From Tamarix chinensis (taxonomy: Eukaryota; Streptophyta; Magnoliopsida; Caryophyllales; Tamaricaceae), in NCBI GenBank assembly GCA_030549775.1, contig CM060178.1, positions 72,358,652 through 72,422,651 of the forward strand: a stretch of 64,000 bases of DNA, read 5' to 3'. This document shows positions 24,366 to 37,208 of the stretch, in pieces. Each line of letters starts with the position of its first letter. Position 1 is the stretch's first letter. The translations under genes were made by a program, and so were the position numbers. The notes beneath the pieces were generated by a model. It was not told the DNA's origin. It saw only the letters and a program-made list of their open reading frames with translations, and did no database searches.

Positions 24366-25241
24366 TCATTCCACTAGAACATGGTGGTCTTCTTCAATAG
24401 GTTTGTCAAGGGTCATGCAATCCATGAGAATATTTTTGAACAAAGCATTGGTAGTACTCAGCCATGCTACAAAGCTACAAATCTTGGATACATTCGTGGG
24501 CACCTTCCACTTTGTAATTGGTATAATTTTTGTTGGATCCATGATGACTACTCCTCCTATCACTAAATTTCCCAGAAAGGCAATCTCCTGAAGCCAAAAT
24601 CAACACTTTGAGAGTTTAGCGTACAAACAATGCTCCCTAAGGAAGGATAATATAGTGCGGAGGTGTTGCATGTGCTTCTTTTTAATTTAAGAGTACACCA
24701 ATATGTTGTATGAACACAACTACATAGTGGTTCCTAAAGATCCTCATCATCAAATTCATAAAGATGGCACATGCATTGGTGAGCCCAAAAGGCATCACCA
24801 TAAATTCATATTGTCCATACCATGTCCTAAATGTTATCTTCATGATGTGTGCATCTGCAATGCGCAACTAGTGGTAGCTTGATCTTAGGTCAATCTTTGA
24901 GAAGATAATAGTGCCCTGAATCTAGTAAAAAAGGTTGTCAATCCTTGTAAGATGATACCGGTTCTTTACTATCAACCATTGAGGCTCTCATAATCAATAC
25001 ACAAATGGAGGCTCCCATCTTCTTCTTCTTCACAAATAGAATCGGTGATCCCTATGGAGACACACTTAAGCAGATGTACTTGTGAGCTAATAACTCCTCT
25101 AATTGAGCCTTCAACTCCCTCAACTCTACTGGTGTCATTTTGGTAAGGGGATCTCGACACACGATTGGCCCCTAGCACTAGGTCGATGGTGAAGTCGATC
25201 TTGCGCACTGGTGATATACTAAGTATCTCCTCCGAAAACAC
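24366..25241 (-). pseudogene. Reverse transcriptase of K, catalytic site lost
   Basis: At 24972-25241 IDFTIDLVLGA and DGSLHLCIDYESLN mark the RT N-terminus. At 24682-24867 [20 protein letters not shown] leads into [10 protein letters not shown]. Intact gypsy RTs have an IDD core here; both catalytic Asp codons have become Gln-His (24703-24708). At 24366-24563 ITKWKVPTNVSKICSF is the connection region. Frame breaks occur near 24870-24970 and 24565-24680. Confidence 0.88.
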
Positions 25242-26555
25242 AACGGGAAAGTCTTAAGCTACAATAATGTTCTTTAAGGCTGGAAAATCCTTTTTCAACT
25301 CCTAAACATTACATAGGTACATAGAACACCCTTTTCGCATCAATATGTGAAGCCTGTGAGTAAATATGACCTTGGTTGTGGGCTTGGGTTTGCATTTCCT
25401 ATAAGAAACTCTATTACCCCATGGTCCTCGTAACACCATATGTTCCTATGTGTAGTCTATCATTATTTGATACCTCCCAAACATATCAATCCTATGTATC
25501 ACATCAAAATCCCACATGTATATCTCAACCAAGTCCACTAGGAATTATACCACTTATCACTAAGGCCGCCTCCGAGTAGAGCCTAGTGCAATTTAATCTA
25601 TCCATCGAGGGAAAAATCACAGATATAGCTACACTAATAGATGGTTAGCTCTAGAAAAAAAGGAGTAGATACGAACAATAAAGATGCACCTAAATCAAAC
25701 AATACATGTACTGGTTCGGAAAGGATGGTAAAAATACCCGTGACTACGCCCAACTATGTATCAGCCTCTATATGGATGATGACTTTCAAGAGGCTACCTA
25801 TCTGACCTCCCTAATAACCTCCTTAGTATCCCCTAGTACCGTGGGCATGTCCTCCCCTCTAGGGAAAAGGGAGAGACCCCAATGATCTCCCCTTAGTCCC
25901 TCTAGTCTATGTACAGGCTAGGGCAATCACCCTATACTAAAACTATTAAGGTGGTGGCTGGTAGGGTTGATGTTAGTAGGCCTACTGTTGAGACACTAAA
26001 GATCCACTCTATTAGAATTGATATCCCTAAGGCTGGTCAAAGCTCCTCTTGTAATGAAACTCAAATGGTCGGTGGCCCAACCTACCATAGAGTTAGAAGC
26101 GCATAGGATTTCCCCTGTAGTCATGTCCTGGATGGTTTGTGCCACACCGTAGGTAGGAAAAACCTCTTAGAGGCTCCTAATACCTAATAGAACCACTCTA
26201 CTAGAATCCTAAAGGTTCTCCCCCTCTTGGTTGGGTCCTACCATTAAACCCTATGTCTTCAACTTCCTCTTTCCCTTGATGGGTGCCTACTCCTAAACTA
26301 TAGTGGTGGTGATGCACGCCTACTCATTCAAGGCGGCTAGATTAGGGAAAGCCACCACACATATGATGGATGTTGAAATGGAGCCCTTTCTCGAATTGAT
26401 ATATAACTATCATCTTGCTAGCCACTATGTCGAGTGTAGACCTTAATAACTCTATGAATTGGGCACAATACTGCCTTAATGTCATGCCTCCCTAGGTTCG
26501 ATGCATAATTTCCTTTAGTTTATCCCTATTGAGACTCTTTAGGTAGAACTTGGCG
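25242..26555 (-). pseudogene. Protease and partial gag remnant of K
   Basis: On the minus strand about 25665-25703 reads VLFDLGASLLFVS, resembling the retropepsin site where D-S/T-G-A is usual; here Leu follows the Asp. Around 26090-26180 a degraded CCHC-like knuckle (RCGTNHPGHDYRGN) is visible. At about 26400-26540 residues like GMTLRQYCAQFIELL fit the C-terminal gag helices. The N-terminal gag and the primer-binding site are missing because the internal region is joined directly to the LTR near 26555. Confidence 0.6.
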
Positions 26556-28593
26556 TGGTAAAATAAAATACGAGCAATGATAAATATAGAATAAAGATAT
26601 TCTATAACATAAATAAGAGTTAGGTGTTCATTTTGAAAGTAGAATTGAAATACATAAATTAGTGTTTAGATGAAAATAACAAAGAGGAACACTAGTTTCA
26701 AACAACAGCCATATAACACAACTCTCTATTTCCTAGCCTTGGTCATAGAACGGTATCACTTTGCTCCGATTAGATAATCATATGCATTGAATTCATCTAA
26801 TGAGTCCTCATTTACCTGTCTAGACTCGGAAAGGGTCTCTACTTGTAGGAATGAGCAACACCCATAATAAAGATGATCAGTATACTATATACTGAGTAAA
26901 GTAACAACATGATCAAGAAAGTCACATAGATTCATAAAATCATGATAAGAGATGACAAGAGCATAAGTTGATCTTACCGACTTATTAATACTCTCCTAAC
27001 ATACGATAATAGTTACCCCTCCATAACTACTTCCTTCGACCCTAAATGGCTACCAAATTTAGTAATATTCACAAAAGGTTATGGTCAACACCATGTTTTA
27101 AGGTTGCAGTCCAAATCCCCCATCTTGTACATATAATAATAGCCTACACATAGGGTTACAACTCAGCCTCTCAAAACCCTAATTTCACCTTTTGTTCATA
27201 ACTCTTTCCCTAGAGCACAACTGACTTCCTAAATTTGCATGAATATATAATATTCCTTTATTAATCTTGTATCCACTTGCTAGTACCAATATCCCACTTT
27301 ACTCTCATAGGATCATAACTTCCCCCTAGGTTTTACTGATCACATTTATGGTGTTTCTCCCCCATAATGTGTTTACCATAAACTCCTTTATTTTTACCCC
27401 ATTTATTTCATATATTATCCCCAAATTACTATGTTCAAATTAACACCTTATAGTACCTAACATGCCAATTTTTTATAGTATTAACAAAAATGTCCCTAGG
27501 TCACTTGAACCCTACTTCTACCATCCCTAAGTCACAAGACACCTAACATAATGGACTCTTCAAATTTTCACACATGCAATATCATAAAAGGCATGGACAT
27601 GATTATACATAAATACTTGGAATCAACACAATCATGACTACATAGATTTCTTACATTATGCTATCGTCAAGCTAAAATTGCCTTTACAATACCAGATTCA
27701 TTCAACATTTTATACATGCCAAGACATGCCAACAAATCAAGGACATATATTATAATACAATGAAATCATATCTATGACTCTGTACTTACTGAAGTAGGTC
27801 CAGTTTCTAAGTATGCACAACCTATGCCTCCTCTTATGTTATCACTAGAATATTACCTATAAATAGGGATATACACAGTTTAGACTTTCATTTCCCTTTT
27901 TTTGAAGGAAGAATTTAACCTCAAGAAATCTAAAAGAGGAGAAAGGAAATGGAGGTAACCTAAGTGAGAAGAAAATTGTGTAGGGTGGTATATAGTAGTG
28001 CGGCAATGACAGCAGCGATAGCTATTTTGGAGGAGTGGGTGAGACTTGGTGGTTTAGGGTAGAGGTGGTGATGGTACTGGGCTGACTATAGTGGGTGGTG
28101 ATTAATGGTGGAGTTGGCAGCCAATGATGATGTAGGGAGATGATTGATTTAGAGGGATAAAGAAGAATATAGAAGAAATGAGGGGCTTACTATAATGGTT
28201 ACACTAGCCGGGGTACCTACATAGGGTAGCTCCAGTATGGTGGTGGCAAGGAGGGATAGGAAAGGGTTGGCAATAGTGGTAGTGGTAGTGTAGCCAACTA
28301 CAACTGCAAGAAAAGGGAAGGGGATGAGGAAAGGAAGAAAAGGGTGGTACGTAGGTAGGAGTGGGGTGTAGGCAGAGAGGGGAGGTGGCATGATGGTTGG
28401 CCGAGAGATGATGGGAGTTAGCAGCTCTGGAGAGTTGGTAGAGATGGAGGAGGGATGAAAAATAAGGCTCAACGTGGCAGACATGTAGGTGGAAGAGAAG
28501 AGAAAGGAAATTTTTTGGGGGTATATATAGGTGGGGGAGTTTGAGGGAGAGGGGAAGATGACATAGGAGGGGATTGGTAGCTCATTGTACATA
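26556..28593 (-). repeat. Truncated 5' LTR of gypsy element K
   Basis: From 'gtaaaataaaatac' (26558) it aligns with the 3' LTR from about 18690. Shared landmarks are 'taagagttaggtgttcattt' (26611, other copy 18749) and 'cataaaaggcatggacatga' (27583, other copy 20603). Relative to the other LTR it lacks about 0.9 kb between about 27005 and 27010 (19150-20050 in the other copy), the outer roughly 130 bp at the 26555 side, and about 0.7 kb at the 28593 side, including the GAA run. A perfect 8-bp hairpin is at 26877-26895. Confidence 0.8.
26877..26895 (-). promoter_or_regulatory. Conserved LTR hairpin 1 (copy in K)
   Basis: TCAGTATA/TATACTGA is a perfect 8-bp stem with a 3-nt loop (TAG on the minus strand). 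The same stem in E is TCAGTACG/CGTACTGA, so two base pairs changed on both sides. Confidence 0.55.
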
Positions 28594-28712
28594 TTTTTTA
28601 AGAAAATAAGGATGTAGAAAGAGAGTAAAAAATATTTTTGAAACAAAGATCACGAATCCAACAAAATTTTTGCAAACAATACCTAGGAACTCATTCATAT
28701 ACATACATACAT
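28594..28712. other. Junction between K and R1 copy 2
   Basis: About 120 bp with no similarity to the neighbouring elements that I can see. A short (ACAT)n run is at about 28695-28715. Confidence 0.5.
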
Positions 28713-30577
28713 ACATATAAGTTTACATCTTTTAACTAGGCTTTCTTTTTCTTTTTACAATGATATATAATATTCATTTTCATCTTTCTTATGGACCATA
28801 AAAATTTTAAGAAATAAAAAAGTGACTTTGTGGTATATTTGGGACATTTAGCATATAATCTCTCCAATAAGCAAAATTCTATCATAGTATCCCTTTCATC
28901 TTGGGATGGCTCTATACCACCCCTAAGATAGTACAAATGTCAGTCATACTACCATCTGCCCTTGTCTCTATGATTTGTTAGCTAGGTCTAATGAATTTCA
29001 TTTTGAACAACCAATAATACACAAAATTTAATTATCTTTATCTTCATCTTCAAATACTCTATTTCCTCCTCATTTATTTCTCCTCTAACTCACCCTAGAT
29101 TATATTAACCTAAAAAATGAATCTAGATTTAAAGGAGATGTTTTTTGATGATTAGGCCCACAAGGTTAAAAACTAATGATTAGAGTGTTGATGGATCAAT
29201 GTTTTGGTGAACATTAGAAAAAATATACTCCAACGATCAAGTTAATAATGTAGAGTGTAAAGAAAAAGAATGAAATGAAAAGGGGAGTCAAAAGATTTAG
29301 CCTAGTTGTTGGAAAAATAGAGTAGCACTAAGGAAATGACAAGATCCTTCTAAAGGAGTACAAAACTTGAGGAGAGGTTAGCATCCTCTTTGTTCATTAG
29401 TATGTTGCGACTGACTCTAAGGAATGTAACATTATGATGGGTAAAGAATGAGATAAGACATTTTTTTTCAATGATGTTGGTCTCATTAGTTATCTTATGT
29501 ATGTATTGAACTTAGTATTTCCTCTCCTCTATTTTTCGGATGATAGCGCTTTAAGGTTATTTATAATGAATTAAATCCCATTCTCTTTTCTCATTGATGT
29601 GATTATTAACACGTATTGAAACTATATAGTGAGTCATAACAATCTTCATATAATAGTTGACTAGTTATCTTATTGAAAAAAAAAACTTTAGAGGATTATT
29701 TATTGAGGTAATTGCTCACTTTGGTGGTTTCGTGACTAAAAGGTCCATTCAACTAGTTTTTGACCTAAGCTCAAAGAGAATGTGTAGTATAGTGCATGTC
29801 ATAAACGTTCCATAGACCTAAAATTGTAAATGAAATGGCATATGTAAGGTCTTTTAATATTATAGTTTAGAATTGGATGACTTAGCTTAATTATAAACTT
29901 CAACTAATATATATTTCTTTATAAATGGAAGCTAACAATATCCTTGATAGACTCAAGTTATATGTGCATAACTAAATATAATATAGAATAGTGGACAACA
30001 TAAGAGAATAAGTGTAATATCCTAAAGTAGTGGTGAATAGTGGAACCTTATGAGGATTCATAGGATTACCTATATTAGTAGGTATACATTCGTTTGGGGA
30101 CACCTATTATTAATTAACTCCATAATTATTGACTTGAAGCAATGTAAAGATAGATGAACTCTTAGGATGTTTTTTTTAGAATGCATGCGAGTTGATAAAA
30201 AGTACACTCAAAAGGACTTATGTTGATTTGTGCAGCAGGTTATTGATCCTAAAAGCACTCTAAACTAACTACATGCAACCCTAGTGGGCTAGAGACTATA
30301 ATTAAAATCTTTAAGGGTTATACAAATTGGTAGTGTTAAGGAATACATTTGTGTCAAAGAGAAATTAACAATGAAGAATAATAAGTGCAAATAAGGAGGA
30401 AACTACTAAGCAATGTTGAATCAACCATGTAGTTTTTGCAATTATGTGGTGGCTTAGATTTTAATTTTAGTTATGTTCCATGTTGTCTCTTATCTTTACA
30501 ATTTTTTCTCTTACCATTTCTAGGATCTCTTGTTAGTATATATAAAGGATTCTAATATAACCCTTAACAACCCTGGT

Positions 30578-30638
<61 letters not shown>

Positions 30639-30697
30639 CAAACAGATAGATAGATAGATAGATAGATAGATAGCAAGAGAGAGAGAGAGAGTCTATG
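28713..30697. repeat. Dispersed repeat R1, copy 2
   Basis: This continuous sequence matches the four R1 fragments of copy 1 in order. It lacks A at about 29490, and J and H at about 29865-29885, so it provides an empty site for three insertions. It ends in a (GATA)n/(GA)n tract where element B has inserted; the flank resumes at 42164 with GT and GA repeats. No coding capacity. Confidence 0.75.
30581..30691. repeat. (GATA)n then (GA)n microsatellite
   Basis: About 22 GATA units with one interruption near 30638-30646, then a GA run, immediately left of element B. Confidence 0.95.
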
Positions 30698-33145
30698 TGT
30701 AATACCCCAAAATTTTAAAATCTAAAGTTTAATATTTAATCCATTATTTAGAATAATTTAATATCAAATTATTAATTTAATTATTTTGTGGACTTTTAAC
30801 TTATAAAAGTAAATAGAAATATTTAATAAATTAATATAAATATTTTTATCATTTTATCTTATTTTTATTTAAATAAATTTCCAAACCCATAATTTTACCA
30901 AAATGATTCTCTTAAATTAATACTTTAAATTTTGGGTAAATTAATTTAATATTTTTACCATTAGCCTAATTTCTAATCCAAACTCTAAGAAAAAATTTCT
31001 TTTTCTTTTTCCCCTTTTTTTTATTCCTTTTCCCTGTAACTTTTTCCTTCCTTTTTCCTTTTCTTCATTTCCTTTCTTCCTTCTCCTTTAAGCTAGCTCA
31101 GCCTCCCTCCTTTTCCTTTCTCTCCTCCCCTACCTGGGTTAGCCTACACCATCATCTTTCTTTTTCTTTCCTTCCTTTCCCTCCTCCTCCTTTGGGCTAG
31201 CCCACCTCCCCCTCTCTTTTTTCCTTCTCTTCATGCAGGCCGGCCTGCCCTATTTTCTTCTCTTTCTCCCATCTCGGCCCTTTCCCTTTTCCTCTTCTTT
31301 TTCCCCTAATCACCCCTGAGCCAAACACCCCCTTGCACCCTACATCCATGCTTGCACCATCGTATACCCCTCTCCTCCCTTTTCCCTTTATGCCCCTATA
31401 CTGCTATCATGTAGCCCCTCTACCCATCCCTTTCCTTTTTATTTTAGTCCATGCACCTCCCTACATTCCCTTCCCGGCATGTCTTCCCCCTTCCCCTTTT
31501 ATCCTTTAATCTACCCCCTAACTACCATGCCAGCTTGTCGTGCCTCCCCCCTACACCTACTTAACTTCCTACACCACGCCCCTCTCCCTCTTCTCTCTTC
31601 TTCTCTTATTTTTCTTCTCCTTCCCTGGCCATTTTTTCCCCTGATCTCTCCCCTCTCCTACTCGATTCTCCCTTCTCTTTTCTCTCCCTTTTCTTCCCTA
31701 TTTTTTTTGGTCGCTACCCCTCTCCGTCAACTCCACCACCCAACCGGCCACCATCCCACCCTCTCGTGCACCCTACCTCCCCCTACACCACCCCAAGAAA
31801 CCACCACACTCAAACCTATAGCTGCAACACCCCCAAAATTTACTATTTTTTTAAACAAAAACCTCTAAATTTAAAAACCGTAAATTCTGGGGATGCTACC
31901 ACCACACTTAGTACCAGACCGGGTCACTCCTACCGTTCCAATACCAAGTGTTAAGGCTAAGAAAATATGTTCATCAACTCATATCAATACATAAATCAAG
32001 GTTTGCAAATACAATAATCAGAGTACGCATGAATTATTACATAACTGAAATACGAGAGAAAGTTTCTTAAAATGGAAAGACATCTATGACGTTAAAATTG
32101 TTTTTGGAATTCAAAACATAGCTACAAGGTTAATAAGGATAGTAATAGAATTTGAAGGGGAAAACCAGCCATGCCACTCCAAAGATTAATCCAATCCATA
32201 TTCAACACTCGCCCATTCTTGATGCCCCCATATACATCAATATCATCAAATAAGGAATATCATACCTGCAACACGTTAGATGGGACTCATGCTCATGGGA
32301 ATGAGCAACACTCATAAAAAGGGTGATTAATATGCTACGTACTGAGCAAGGTAACTGTGCACTAAGGCCAACACACAAAATTTACATAAACCATACAACA
32401 TAATAAAAGAACATAAAGTCCAACATGATAAAGTATAGGCATACGATCATTCAGGTTAAAAAACGAAGGCCCATTTATAATCTGGATTAATTACTTAATT
32501 AATCTCTTATTAAAATTCCTTTCACACCATGCTCTTTATCAAGTCCACACGAAGTACAAAAACCCCACTATTTTAGTTGGTGGATCTGTCTCCAGGGCAC
32601 TCCGGCGCCTGGCCACTATTCTAGTTGGTGGATCAGTCACTTAGGGTAACATACCCTACCATCATTTTATGTCGGTGGATCGTTCTGGCACCTACTCGCA
32701 TGGTGTTCCACTATAAGTATTAGTGTCTTTTATGTATATTAGCAAACTATAGGGTTTGGTTTATTGAGCTCAGGATCCCCCACTATTATAGCTAGTGGAT
32801 CGGTCACTAAGGGTAACATACCCTACCACTATTATACGCTAGTGGATCGATCTCCAGGATATCACAATACCTGACCACTATTATGCCAGTGGATCGGTCT
32901 GGGCCTGACTCAATACTCTTCCACTTTACATGATTAATTTCTTAAGTATCTTTTTCAGAAATTTTAACCCTAGACATACATGGCCAACTTCCTTTACTTT
33001 TATCGCCCCAAAGAACCTGTCTCACTCATAGGCTCACCATCCTCCTAACTTAGCTCATTATCCTTTCCCATTTACTAGACCAAAGTTAGGGTCCGTTTCC
33101 CCCACTCATGGCTCAATCCCACTACCTTTCTACCACCTACCCATT

Positions 33146-35023
33146 TGATGAGTTCATATTTTGACACATTTTATACCCTTATAATCTTAGTATTTGGTAG
33201 TTTATTTAGCTAATATAGAGGAATAATTATTTTTTATGCTTAAGTGGTAAAAATTACATAAATATTATTATTTGAACTAAAATGATATAAATTAAGTATA
33301 TTTAGAATAAAATATTATTTATTAATTTTTTTTTAATTTTGTTTTGCAGGTTTTGTTTTAAAATAAAAGAAAAAAAATAATAAGACCTTTAGACCAATGG
33401 CCAAAGGCCAAAGGCCCAAAGGCTCAAAAACAAAACAAAGCCAAGTGAGCTGCATGAGCGTACAGGTCGAAAAAAAGAGAGTGTGTGCGGCAGAAATCAA
33501 AGGAAGAACAGTCAACGTAGGGTTGACGTGGAAGAGGCCACACGACAATAAATCAGAGGTGTGTGGTCAAGAGAAAAAAAGGTCGAAGAGAGGAGAGGGT
33601 GCAACAGAGCCTTCAAAGGCTCAGGAGAGTGCGGCTCGGCGCAGAAAAAGGAGAGAGTGCGGCATTAATTGAGAACGAATGTCGAAAAAAGGAGAGTGTG
33701 CGGACGTCAGACGGGAAGCCACAAAAGGAAGGTAGAGCCTCCACACAAGCTCGGACGACGCTCGAGCACGAGTAAACAGGCCGCACGTTAGGTGAAGGAG
33801 GGCGGCACGGAAACCGAGGCCAAAGGAGAAGTAATGCGCGGCAGCACTGCAGCAGCGTTAGCCCTGTCAGCGTCAGCCGAAAAAAAAAGAAAAAGAATAT
33901 TGCATGGAAATAAAGGCCGAGAAGGAAGAAAAATTAGAGGAAGAATTTATACCGGTAGAATTTATTTCAGATAAAATTAATTTTTATCTGAATAAATTCT
34001 TGAACTTTTATCCAAAATTAATTCCGATTATTTCTTTCTCTTATTTTTAATTTATATTTTAGATATATATTTCTATGTAATTAATTCTTTAATTATGGTT
34101 GGATGATTATTTATTGTTAGGGAATAAATTGAAACCCTAGATTAGGGTTTGATATATAATTTTATTTTCTTTGTTTCGTGAGATTGTTTCTTGACTCTAT
34201 GTTAATTGCTATCATTTATATGTATTATTCTGTCAAGTATAGTTTATTTGGTGCATGCCTTGTTCTGGTTCCTTATAAGTGACAGTATGTAGGATTATTT
34301 TCCTGCGAAGTGGCCATCTAAATATACTAGAATCTATATGTATAAATTGCAGCTAGGTTAGATAACAATTCACCTAATAGTTTTTTTATTCTAACCGAAG
34401 TGGTAAAACGTTTCGATACGTGCGGGTCAAGAAAAGGAAATACAGCTAGACATGCGTTTTGTACTAGTCTAGGTACTTAGATTGACAGCCTTCCACTTAC
34501 ACTTAATGCATTAAATCTAGTTAAATATAGGAGCCGCTTATTGCTGCTATACTGCTAGTATTTAATAGGGTTAATATAGGTATATGGTCATATTAGTTAA
34601 TTAAGGGAAGTAATATAAGGTGTATGGACCTGCGTTTGGTGTACAACTTGGTCGATCTCTTTCTCACGATTAAATATTGACTTAGAAATAAATATTATAT
34701 TACGACTTAATCTAGTGATGGATTTTTATTTCCCTAACATATTCCTCATATCTGCGAGTTTCCCATTATTTTTATTATTAATTTACTTTATTTTACTTAT
34801 TCCTTTTATTATTATTTTTATAATCCCCCATCAGTATTTTTATTTATTTATTTATTTATTTATTTGTTATTTAGGATTTTTAGTTTTAGTTTTAGTTTTA
34901 TTTTCAAGCTAGTAAAATAGAGGCGAGCCCTCTCAATCCCCGGCCTAGAACGATACACTTATTTACCAGTGCTACAATTGATAACAAGAGGGTTTAAATT
35001 GCATGCCTGCTACGGCCACACCA
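33146..35023 (+). mobile_element. Solo LTR D of a different gypsy family, nested in C
   Basis: This 1878-bp element starts TGATGAGTTCATATTTTGAC and ends in CACACCA. It is flanked by an exact 5-bp duplication CCATT (33141-33145 and 35024-35028). The right part contains GTGCTACAATTGATAACAAG and GGGTTTAAATTGCA. From memory this resembles the end of LTRs in plant Athila/Tat-type gypsy elements, which continue into GGCGCCGTTGCC; that internal start is absent here, as expected for a solo LTR. The short frames at 33397-33974 have no recognisable domain. Confidence 0.65.
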
Positions 35024-36416
35024 CCATTCACTTCCTCGCTGACACACTTTGCTTCATCAGACACACACATAGCCTCATACACCCCAAAAGTCATGCCAAA
35101 CCCTAACCACCACACAAAACCCTAGATCAGTCTACTATATGCCCCTATACTATCCCACGTACTATTTTTCATTCAACACATTCAAATGCCCAAACAACAC
35201 TTTCATCATCTTCCTCACACCTCAAATTAACTATTCATACGTAACATTTACCCCCATGCAAACTTTATATCACCCATGCAACCCTTCATACTATTTCATG
35301 CAAAACCCTACGCTCCCACGCGAAACCCTGTGTGCCCATGCAAACCCTAGATTCCCCCATGCATGGTCATATATCACTTTGATCATCCCCACATTATCTC
35401 ACTCCATACTATCATATTACACCACCTATCATTTATGTCTTATGGGTTATACCATATCACAATAAAAACACAACTTTACATACTTTACACATGCCATAAA
35501 ATATTGCATGAACATACCTCAACCCCTCGTCATACTGCATATATAATAGTTATAAAATGCACATAAAATATATCATCTTTCATATTACGTGGCATGCAAG
35601 GCATGTAAAACACATTACACATGAACAGCCTTAGTTACACCCTTACCTAAAACGTCACCGGTCTTGGAGCACACTCCTACGCCTCCTTAAGACTTTGATT
35701 GGTCTCACCTATGTGAGGGAAAAACTAGAATTAGATTCCCACCTACCAAAAATACTATAATTTACTAACTTATTCTAAGACTAGGGTTTAAATAAAATAA
35801 CATTATACTAATAATAACTATAATAAATAGTACTAAAATACTAGTAATAATATTAATATGATTCAAAACGGATGGTGATATAAGGATTACACCCTTTACC
35901 AAAATAATGCTAATAATAACATTAAGACATTATTAATAAAAAATAGTACTAATAATAGTAATAAAATAATGATTGGAAATACAAAATAGTAATACTAATA
36001 ATGATCATAATAATAACAATAATAAAATAACTTAAACTGAAAATAATATAAGGTAGGGTTTTCGACCCTACTTCAAAATAGTAAAAGTACCATTAGTAAT
36101 AATATTATTATTATTAACATATATTAATTATAATAACATTAATAATAATAATGATAATAATGATAATAATAGTAATAATAGTAATAATATCAATAATAAA
36201 AGTAGTAGTATTCACACTATTTAAATGAAATAGGGCTTCGGCCCCCTAAATAAATAATAGTAATAGTAAGAATAATAATAATACTAATAGGAATAATACT
36301 CATGATAATAATAGTAATAATAATAATAATAATAAAGCTCATAATAATCCTAATAATATTAATAATACAAAAATAATAGTCTAAATAATTTAAATAGGGT
36401 CTTGACCCTAATAAGA

Positions 36417-36463
<47 letters not shown>
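36417..36463. repeat. (ATA)n microsatellite in C
   Basis: About 15 uninterrupted ATA units within a wider AAT-rich tract (about 35800-36510). Confidence 0.93.
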
Positions 36464-36466
<3 letters not shown>

Positions 36467-37197
36467 ACCTAATAATAGTAATAATAATAATAATAATAAT
36501 AACACTCGAATAATAGTTAAAAATTGAAATAAAATAAAGTAAGCTTAAATAAATAGGGGAGAAGGGCTGAGAGGGCTTAGGATTCCACCTTAGGTTGGTG
36601 GAGATGGGCGGCACCGGCGGTAGTGCACGGCGCAGGCGGCAGCCGGAAAAGGGAAAGAAAAGGAAACAGTTGAGACTTGAGAAGAAGAGATGTTGAATAA
36701 GGGTGGTGGTTGAAGTGCTAGTGGTATTTTAGACTGAGGGGAGTAAAGTGAGGGTGGTGGCATAGCAAGTGGCGGCAACGCACGACGACAGTGGTGGCAG
36801 CCGAAATGAAGAGAAGAAGAAAAGGAGAGGAGGAGAAGAAGGAAGGGAAAAAGAAGGGTAGGGAAAGGTGGAGGAGGGTTGGTAGCTGTCTTTAGGTGAT
36901 GTAGGAGGCAGTGATAGAGGCAATTGTGGTGGTGGATGGTGGTGTGAAGGGCGGCAGGTGTAAAAATTTGACTAGCTAGGTAAGGAACTTTGCACAGCTG
37001 TGGTGGCTCATACAGGAAGAATCGAGGGTGATGGGTGGTTCAGTTAGTTAGAGGGAAGTGTAGGGAAGACTTAGGTAGGTAGAGAAGGCGGCGTAGTTAG
37101 CTAACGATGGAGGAAAGGGTGTTTGAAGTTACGGTGGTGCGCAGCGGTAAATGCTTAGGGTTTCAGGAAAAAGTTTCGAGATCAACCAAATAAGGGT

Positions 37198-37208
37198 TAT
37201 TTATAGAG
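37198..37208 (-). promoter_or_regulatory. TATA box of LTR C
   Basis: On the minus strand CTCTATAAATA, preceded by CCAAA. Element E has CCAAACTCTATAAATA at 55001-55016. Downstream on the minus strand, 'ttgatctcgaaacttttt' parallels 'ttgatcttgaaacttttt' in E. Confidence 0.6.

Larger units (their letters stand above)
18561..28593 (-). mobile_element. Ty3/gypsy chromovirus-like retrotransposon K (decayed)
   Basis: Read on the minus strand the order is 5' LTR remnant (28593-26556), gag-protease remnant, reverse transcriptase, RNase H, integrase, chromodomain-like tail, polypurine tract, 3' LTR (22265-18561). The order protease-RT-RNaseH-integrase is that of Ty3/gypsy elements. Long LTRs and the VEEATWE tail fit the Tekay/Del chromoviruses, which is an inference. 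It inserted next to GAGTA (18556-18560) at the end of R1 copy 1; the other end is truncated, so a target duplication cannot be tested. Stops and frameshifts make it non-autonomous. Confidence 0.85.

Noticed and set aside
28149..28646. 165-codon minus-strand frame
   Set aside because: It lies in the truncated LTR of K, and the corresponding region of the other LTR (21022-21473) also shows low-complexity frames on both strands.
33397..33974. Overlapping basic frames as a small gene
   Set aside because: Three overlapping Lys/Arg/Glu-rich frames within solo LTR D; no start context or domain is convincing.
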